From Jimgerdemannia flammicorona (lineage: Eukaryota; Mucoromycota; Endogonomycetes; Endogonales; Endogonaceae), in NCBI GenBank assembly GCA_003990745.1, contig RBNI01005657.1, positions 1-12,289 of the forward strand: DNA of 12,289 bases, given 5' to 3'. Shown in pieces: positions 8,410 to 12,289 of the stretch; position 1 is the stretch's first letter; every line of letters begins with the position of its first letter. The translations under genes were made by a program, and so were the position numbers. The notes below the pieces were generated by a model that saw only the letters and a list, made by a program, of their open reading frames with translations, had not been told where the DNA came from and made no database searches.

Positions 8410-11119
8410 CCGGTTTTCATCAATAGTATCCTGAGCTGAAGTACCTTCTTGAAGATCTCAACCGCAAACTTGAACACAAACTTGTGCCAGTCGCAACCAT
8501 ACCATTCTTTGCGAAAAAGAAGGAATTTTCAGATGATAAGATGAATCACACTGAATTCACGTTGCTGTCGAGGATGAGCGCATCTGAGTTTGTAGAGAAG
8601 GTATATACGTACATTGGCCGTGCATTTAGAGTACGCTGTCTAGCGTTCGTTGGTTAACTGGCCGCTCTTTGCTCTAATGGCACGTTGACAGATAAATGAC
8701 TACCTACCATTCCTGCTGGAAAAGTTGGAGGGTATCAATAACGAGATTGAGATTATGGTAACGTGATATTACTTCTACGACGCCACCTCACTGTCGGACC
8801 TAAAAGGGCGTTTTCTCACCGATTATCGTTGCGTTCGAATCACAGGCTAGCGCCGACGACACTGATGACGAAGTAAGTGAATTGCATCGCGAGCGCATAC
8901 ATCTCGTACTATTAGATGGCTCCAAAAATATGCGGGACTACTTACTTAAGGCTGTATTAACACATACAGCAAAGCCAAATGGTCTACCAATGCTTCCGGT
9001 TATTGTTTCAGGCACTGGACAAGCTGCTCTCCTGGCCCGACCTAAAAAGCCCCGACAATCAAGAGATATTGAAAGTTGGTATTGCGCAAGACCTCGTTTC
9101 TTCCAGCCAATCACTCCCGAATTGTTCTAAGTATTCCGGTGCTTAATATTCCACAGAAGCTCTTTGACAAACTCGCTGCACGCATTCGACTAGACGTTGC
9201 CCCGCTGCAAAAACATTCCCTCCAATCGCTCGCCGTGGAGGCGTTCACGTATTTGAGCAAGTTTGCTGAGCGGGCACCGTCAGCGAGTATTGCAATATTG
9301 TTGCATCGGCTGCTTTCAAAAATTATTGACTTAACGCCGAATCCCAAAGAGTTGTCGTGTCGATCGGGGGTTTTGGCGGAAAAAGTTCTTGAAACAGAAT
9401 GGAATGATATGAAATCTGTCAAGGTCGGTATGATTATCATTGTTTTGAATCTTCTCAGTCCTACATGGTTGCCATCGAACCTTACCTTCTAATCCTGAGT
9501 AATATTATTGCAGCCAGACAATGTGATTTACCTTCTTGGGCAGCAAATCTCACGTTCTTCGAAGAATCCCATCGAATTGATCAGCGATTATGTTTCGACC
9601 GTGTTGCCTGCTATTGAAAGAAGAGACGACGACGTTTTATCAAATTATCCTTTCTTGAACAAAGATACCTATGTTGTATATTACAAGGTGCTCTTTTGCA
9701 TTGTCGTCTTTTTGGGTTGCATGTTGTTGGTACTAGTGTGAATATCGCAACTAATTGATCCGATTTTGCTCATCCAGGCTCTTTCCATTGAACTGGTTTC
9801 GGTTTTGAATCAGTTCCAGGAAAAGGATTACAACCACGACGCGGCCATCGCCCATATCACTGAAATTGTCACCTGTTGGCAAAGTCTGACAACCTCCGTC
9901 AAGGGCAACGACAAACGATCCCTGTTGTCCGTCGTCCTCAAATACGGCCGATTGTTTGTGGATCGATTCACGAAGAGCATTATGCCATATCTCGGCGGTC
10001 ATTTCAAAACGCATCGAGACTCGGTGCTAAGCATCCTAAAGTCATTCCAGTATGCGACGAGGACATTACAGGTAGACAATGACGGTTCTATTTAGCCGTA
10101 CTTCTTCGAAGCTCGACACGGATACTTATTGAATCTCTGATGTATACCCTACACCGTAAATAGATCATTTGTGGTCATGCAAAGATCACAAAAGACACCT
10201 CATTGGCGCTGCATGTCCCACAAACCAAAAAGGCCATGGAGACGGTCATTTTTCAAGTGAAAGCGATGCTGACTGACAATAATTGTCCACCAGATGCTTT
10301 CTATTTTGGTGCGTTGTACTTCCCGTCGTGTTTTTGACTTGGATACAATACCAGACAAAACAACCTAGGATGTAGAATCTGAACCCCTTTTTCCTCCTCT
10401 CTTTCAGGTGCCTTGAAACATAGGGATATCCGAGGAGAGGAGGTTTCATCCCAGGTTTGTATTTTCTCCCGAATACCGTCAGCAAAGCTTACCGTGATGT
10501 TTTGTCGCATGTCCATATCACGAAACTCGGTGGCCTATTGTCATCATAGATGTCTAAAACTGCTGCGTCCGAAGATGAAGATGCTGAAGAGGCCGATGAA
10601 CTTGGAAGTGACGACCAAGAGGCTATTGTCAAAAAGGCTAGTTCCCGAGCACTCCACAATATGACTTCTCATCAATTTGTGGCCCAATTCAATTGGCATG
10701 GGATTGATGGACAATATCGGCTATTATTCTCAATTGAATAGGTCGCAAACAAGCGTAAATCGACTAGTCAATCCAAAAATCGTGAAGACGAACCCGACCG
10801 AAGTGACGATGAACAGCGGGCCAAGAAAAAGCCTAAGCGTTCCAAGCCAGCCCCCAGAAAGAAGCCTAACGAACAAGCCACACATATTGCAGCGGATGGC
10901 CGCCTGTTATCCAACAGCCAAGTAGATTCCAGTGATATGGAGCAGGACGAGCCTGAAACCGAAGAGAAGGATGCGATGCAGGGGAACGAGGAGAAATATG
11001 TGCGCAATGACTCTGAAGGCGAAGAGATAGAAGAGGAGGACGAACTGGAGGATGAGGACGAGGACGAGGAAGAGGAGGACGAGGAGGATGACGATGATGA
11101 GACGCAAGTGAACCCCTAG
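3251..11119 (+). CDS. FANCD2: FANCD2, Fanconi anemia ID2-complex subunit
   Basis: Nuclear DNA interstrand-crosslink repair protein that pairs with FANCI and clamps DNA after monoubiquitination by the FANCL/UBE2T machinery. Thirty-three exons sum to 4545 nt, giving 1514 residues against about 1450 in human. Recognised segments in order: DSMFHTIILDAG (3-14), LLSIDILQP, LEDLPVLVKFLLQSVT, CDAWVKAI, EIVGSLVTHIGSG, YAVFVKGILDYLDN with the ubiquitin-acceptor lysine K472 (AAG at 6079-6081), IVIRKQLS, FFAVNWFRE, KYGRLF (1253-1258) and RDIRGEE. The tail has SQ dipeptides (1359, 1398), a basic NLS-like KKKPKRSK (1417-1424) and an acidic run (1482-1509), which resembles the acidic C-terminus of vertebrate FANCD2. 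The ATG at 3251 is the first after an in-frame TAA near 3187. No AG acceptor lies between them, so an extra upstream coding exon is unlikely. No frameshift or internal stop remains after splicing. Confidence 0.97.
3380..3418 (-). other. Potential G-quadruplex / polypyrimidine tract in FANCD2 intron 1
   Basis: The plus strand carries seven runs of three to five C (3380-3383, 3385-3389, 3394-3396, 3398-3400, 3402-3406, 3409-3413, 3415-3418) with loops of one to four bases. The minus strand, which is the FANCD2 template, therefore has a dense G3+ array matching the usual G-quadruplex pattern. The complementary C-rich strand could form an i-motif. It sits within a generally C/T-rich intron and may also just be an extended polypyrimidine tract. 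Confidence 0.6.
5894..5991 (+). other. U12-type AT-AC intron (FANCD2 intron 12)
   Basis: The intron begins ATATCCTTTT, matching the minor-spliceosome AT-AC 5' site. It contains TCCTTAAT at 5972-5979, which fits the U12 branch-site consensus TCCTTRAY with a likely branch A at 5978. It ends in CAC 13 nt downstream, within the usual short branch-to-acceptor distance. Both flanks are in phase 0. Splicing joins IGSGA to PTEIGSALSVLLDL, which aligns without a gap to the human ICSGNEAEVDTALDVLLEL region. Read through, the frame meets a TAG at 6002-6004. The only in-frame GT-AG alternative (donor GTGGCG at 5885, acceptor ending 6004) uses a poor donor and deletes six aligned residues. Confidence 0.88.
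6189..6209 (+). repeat. Poly-A run inside FANCD2 intron 13
   Basis: Twenty-one consecutive A lie within the 75-nt intron 6163-6237, upstream of the acceptor at 6237. The exact length is unreliable for most sequencing chemistries. It has no effect on the coding sequence. Confidence 0.9.
8379..8409 (+). repeat. Poly-T run inside FANCD2 intron 22
   Basis: Thirty-one consecutive T lie in the 155-nt intron 8272-8426, ending 17 nt before the acceptor at 8426. The run could serve as an extended polypyrimidine tract. Its true length may differ from the assembly. Confidence 0.9.
10637..10741 (+). other. Probable GC-AG intron (FANCD2 intron 32)
   Basis: Without splicing, the frame of exon 32 runs into a TAG that itself contains the AG of the acceptor ending at 10741. 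The downstream basic and acidic tail is in phase 0 from 10742. The best phase-0 donor is AAG followed by GCTAGT at 10637, a GC-type donor, giving a 105-nt intron of typical size. Weaker phase-0 GT alternatives are GTCAAA at 10628 and GTGGCC at 10679. The choice changes only a few to a dozen residues of a low-complexity tail. Confidence 0.55.
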
Positions 11120-11311
11120 ATATATATTAACTGCATGCATGATGTCTCGGAGAGGAATACACAATGTTGTAAACTTTATATAGTTTCAGATTAAAATTCG
11201 GCCCTAAACAATAATAATTCATATGTGGCAATTACAAAAGTGATAGAATGAAATCTTGTAGATTGATGCAAATCTCCCTCCTACTGTCCTAAATAAGGTT
11301 CAGTTCTTATA
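11120..11311. other. AT-rich spacer downstream of FANCD2
   Basis: This convergent intergenic stretch lies between the FANCD2 stop and the last recognisable LRR module on the opposite strand. Base composition becomes clearly AT-rich here. It must hold the FANCD2 polyadenylation region, but no clear AATAAA is seen near the stop codon. I see no ORF or RNA gene. Confidence 0.6.
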
Positions 11312-11397
11312 TATTAAAGATATTTAACTCAGTCAAGGTCTGGTTCTGTTTTAGAGCTTCATCTAAGCATGTTTTCCCTTATAATAAATTGTATTAT
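11312..11397 (-). repeat. LRR module A (most decayed, last copy)
   Basis: A putative exon follows an intact CAG acceptor at 11398-11400. It ends with residues EALKQNQTLTELN, matching the second half of the LRR. It is 86 bp rather than 84, so the frame is broken, and the first half retains little LRR character. The expected donor is not preserved. Confidence 0.6.
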
Positions 11398-11479
11398 CTG
11401 AATAAGAAATGAGTAAATACAAATTGTAAGTTTAATTCTATTATTTAAATATATAATATTTTACACAGTTTTAACATAT

Positions 11480-11563
11480 TTTTAAGATTTAGTTTAGTCA
11501 AGGTTATATTCTGTTTTAGAGATTTAGATAAGGCTATAGCTCCTTTATCACTAATACAATTAT
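11480..11563 (-). repeat. LRR module B (84 bp, open)
   Basis: This is an exact 84-bp module encoding one 28-residue LRR, reading NCISDKGAIALSKSLKQN then ITLTKLNLK. The upstream acceptor has lost its CAG (a three-base deletion relative to module C) and the donor reads ATATGT instead of GTATGT. The coding part is therefore intact but its splice sites are not. Confidence 0.75.
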
Positions 11564-11655
11564 TTAATGATAAATAGAAAATATATAAATATATAAATTG
11601 TGATTTTAATTCTAATATATAGCTATACAAAATACTTTATATAATTCTGACATAC

Positions 11656-11739
11656 TATTAAGATTTAGCTTAGTTAGAGTTGTATTCTGCTTCAGAAATT
11701 CAAATAAAGCTTTAGCTCTCTCATCACTAATGTGATTCT
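11656..11739 (-). repeat. LRR module C (84 bp, intact exon with both splice sites)
   Basis: This is the best preserved module. CAG acceptor at 11740-11742, 84 bp of open sequence encoding NHISDERAKALFEFLKQN then TTLTKLNLN, and a GTATGT donor at 11655-11650. It starts and ends in phase 1, so modules of this form can be joined or duplicated without disturbing the frame. It shows what the ancestral unit looked like. Confidence 0.78.
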
Positions 11740-11811
11740 CTGTTAATGAATAGAGGATAGATAAATATATAGATTATATATTTGATTCTATCATATATAA
11801 TTCTGATATAT

Positions 11812-11894
11812 TATTAAGATTTAGCTTAATTAGAGTTGTATTCTACTTTAGAGACTCAGTCAGAGCTATTACTCTCTCATTGTTGATTTTTTAT
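11812..11894 (-). repeat. LRR module D (83 bp, frameshift and stop)
   Basis: The module follows a CAG acceptor at 11895-11897 with a pyrimidine-rich tract before it. It is one base short, probably lost in an A-run, and carries TAG where the other copies have CAG. Recognisable residues are NNERVIALTESLK and NTTLIKLNLN. The donor position reads ATATAT instead of GTATGT. Confidence 0.72.
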
Positions 11895-11965
11895 CTGAAA
11901 TAAACAGGGAATAGATTAGCAAACATACAGAAGTGATGAACTGGAACTCATCATACTGCTGCAAT

Positions 11966-12266
11966 TTAGTAATCTACTTCTGATATACTTTCAAGATCCA
12001 GATATATGAAGGCCAGCATGTCCAAAATCACCCTAATGACCTCAGCATGCCCTTTTTTTATAGCAACTAGCAATATTATCCAACCATCTCTAAATGTATA
12101 CTATATATTCAATCATCAGCAACTTCATAACCTCAATGTATCCATTAATCACAGCCAGGTACAGTGGTGTTGAACCTTCACTTGTCTGGATGTTCACATT
12201 GATTTTACCAGCAACTTGACTACTTCAGTATGACCATTTCTTATGGCCAAGTACAGCACTGTCTCT
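11966..12266 (-). repeat. Three degenerate ankyrin repeats
   Basis: Repeat 1 (about 12266-12194) reads VLYLAIRNGHTEVVKLLV and ends at TGA. Repeat 2 (12200-12090), in another frame, reads NVNIQTSEGS then TPLYLAVINGYIEVMKLL and ends at TAG. Repeat 3 (12094-11966), in a third frame, reads RDGWIILLVAIKKGHAEVI and ends at TAA. Spacing between equivalent codons is about 91-92 bp instead of the canonical 99 bp, which explains the frame change at each junction. Confidence 0.82.
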
Positions 12267-12289
12267 CTTTTTTTTTTTTTTTTTTTTTT
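12267..12289. repeat. Terminal poly-T run at the window edge
   Basis: The window ends in an uninterrupted T run that cuts into the ankyrin fragment. Together with the poly-A at the left edge, this suggests that assembly stopped at homopolymers. Confidence 0.8.

Larger units (their letters stand above)
3251..11119 (+). other. FANCD2: Exon map of FANCD2 (33 exons, 32 introns)
   Basis: Exons: 3251-3329, 3461-3641, 3796-3912, 4093-4189, 4291-4371, 4472-4573, 4682-4792, 4899-5040, 5185-5264, 5358-5521, 5611-5740, 5852-5893, 5992-6162, 6238-6418, 6536-6639, 6741-6953, 7036-7245, 7361-7431, 7518-7570, 7668-7858, 7941-8102, 8173-8271, 8427-8600, 8692-8757, 8846-8872, 8970-9074, 9157-9423, 9514-9687, 9778-10071, 10164-10308, 10408-10454, 10550-10636, 10742-11119. 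Phases agree at every junction and the junction residues were checked against remembered FANCD2 family sequence. Introns run from 70 to 180 nt. Thirty are GT-AG, intron 12 is AT-AC and intron 32 is best read as GC-AG. Less certain choices are the intron 6 acceptor (4681, or 4627 with an 18-residue insertion), the intron 16 donor (6954 or 6951) and the intron 32 donor. Confidence 0.85.
11312..12266 (-). pseudogene. Decayed ankyrin plus leucine-rich-repeat gene fragment
   Basis: On the minus strand, three degenerate ankyrin repeats (12266 to about 11966) are followed by four ribonuclease-inhibitor-type LRRs (11894 to 11312). Ankyrin hallmarks such as LYLAIRNGHTEVVKLL and TPLYLAVINGYIEVMKLL are clear. 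LRR hallmarks such as ISDKGAIALSKSLKQN and TLTKLNL are also clear. The reading is broken by stops and indels: TGA at 12194-12196, TAG at 12090-12092, a CAG-to-TAG change in LRR module D, and length changes in modules A and D. The 5' part would lie beyond the right edge. Repeat proteins of this kind act as protein-interaction scaffolds, but no function can be assigned. It could instead be a very intron-rich live gene with errors, but the number of lesions argues for decay. Confidence 0.8.

Noticed and set aside
10907..11164. Minus-strand ORF with a Leu/Val/Ile-rich, membrane-like product
   Set aside because: It is the complement of the GAG/GAC-rich acidic tail of FANCD2. Such complements always read as hydrophobic residues, so this is a shadow.
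11445..11630. A stand-alone 61-residue LRR protein
   Set aside because: The open frame is module B plus the adjoining intron-like spacer. The start lies in the spacer and the rest belongs to a decayed repeat array.
11312..11894. CRISPR array or non-coding satellite
   Set aside because: Units are about 156-176 bp, diverged and encode a clear 28-residue LRR, with splice-like borders. This does not fit CRISPR repeat-spacer structure or a simple satellite.
1..12289. Transposon, viral, tRNA or rRNA genes
   Set aside because: No reverse transcriptase, transposase or capsid motifs, no terminal repeats with target duplications, and no tRNA cloverleaf or rRNA-like segments were seen on either strand.

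Overview
The window looks like nuclear DNA of an early-diverging, non-Dikarya fungus (a chytrid-like or Mucoromycota-type lineage is my best guess). The grounds are a fungal ALR/MNR2-type CorA magnesium transporter, a full-length FANCD2 gene (absent from budding yeast, kept in animals, plants and some basal fungi), very intron-dense genes, and what appears to be a U12-type AT-AC intron. The species cannot be named from the sequence. Both ends stop in mononucleotide runs (poly-A at the left, poly-T at the right), so this is probably a complete short contig.

Layout. Positions 140-2599 on the minus strand hold a seven-exon CorA-type Mg2+ transporter of 540 residues with the GMN signature and two C-terminal membrane helices. 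Positions 2600-3250 are a divergent promoter region with a CAGT-rich microsatellite, a perfect 21-bp tandem duplication and an ACGCGT (MCB-like) element close to the second start codon. Positions 3251-11119 on the plus strand hold FANCD2. I traced 33 exons that keep frame throughout and encode 1514 residues, including the conserved monoubiquitination lysine (K472 here), the KYGRLF motif and an acidic C-terminal tail. Positions 11120-12289 are much more AT-rich and carry, on the minus strand, a decayed gene with three broken ankyrin repeats followed by four ribonuclease-inhibitor-type leucine-rich repeats. Each leucine-rich repeat occupies its own 84-bp exon-like module separated by a short intron-like spacer.

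The main discoveries are in how the genes are built. Intron 12 of FANCD2 has textbook minor-spliceosome signals (ATATCCTTTT at the 5' end, a TCCTTAAT branch site, CAC at the 3' end). Its removal restores an ungapped alignment to FANCD2 about 20 residues before the ubiquitination lysine. The right flank shows one-repeat-per-exon amplification of an LRR gene in the course of decay. The two intact genes are functionally unrelated (ion transport and DNA crosslink repair) and share only the intergenic promoter region. No RNA gene, CRISPR array, or intact transposon was found.
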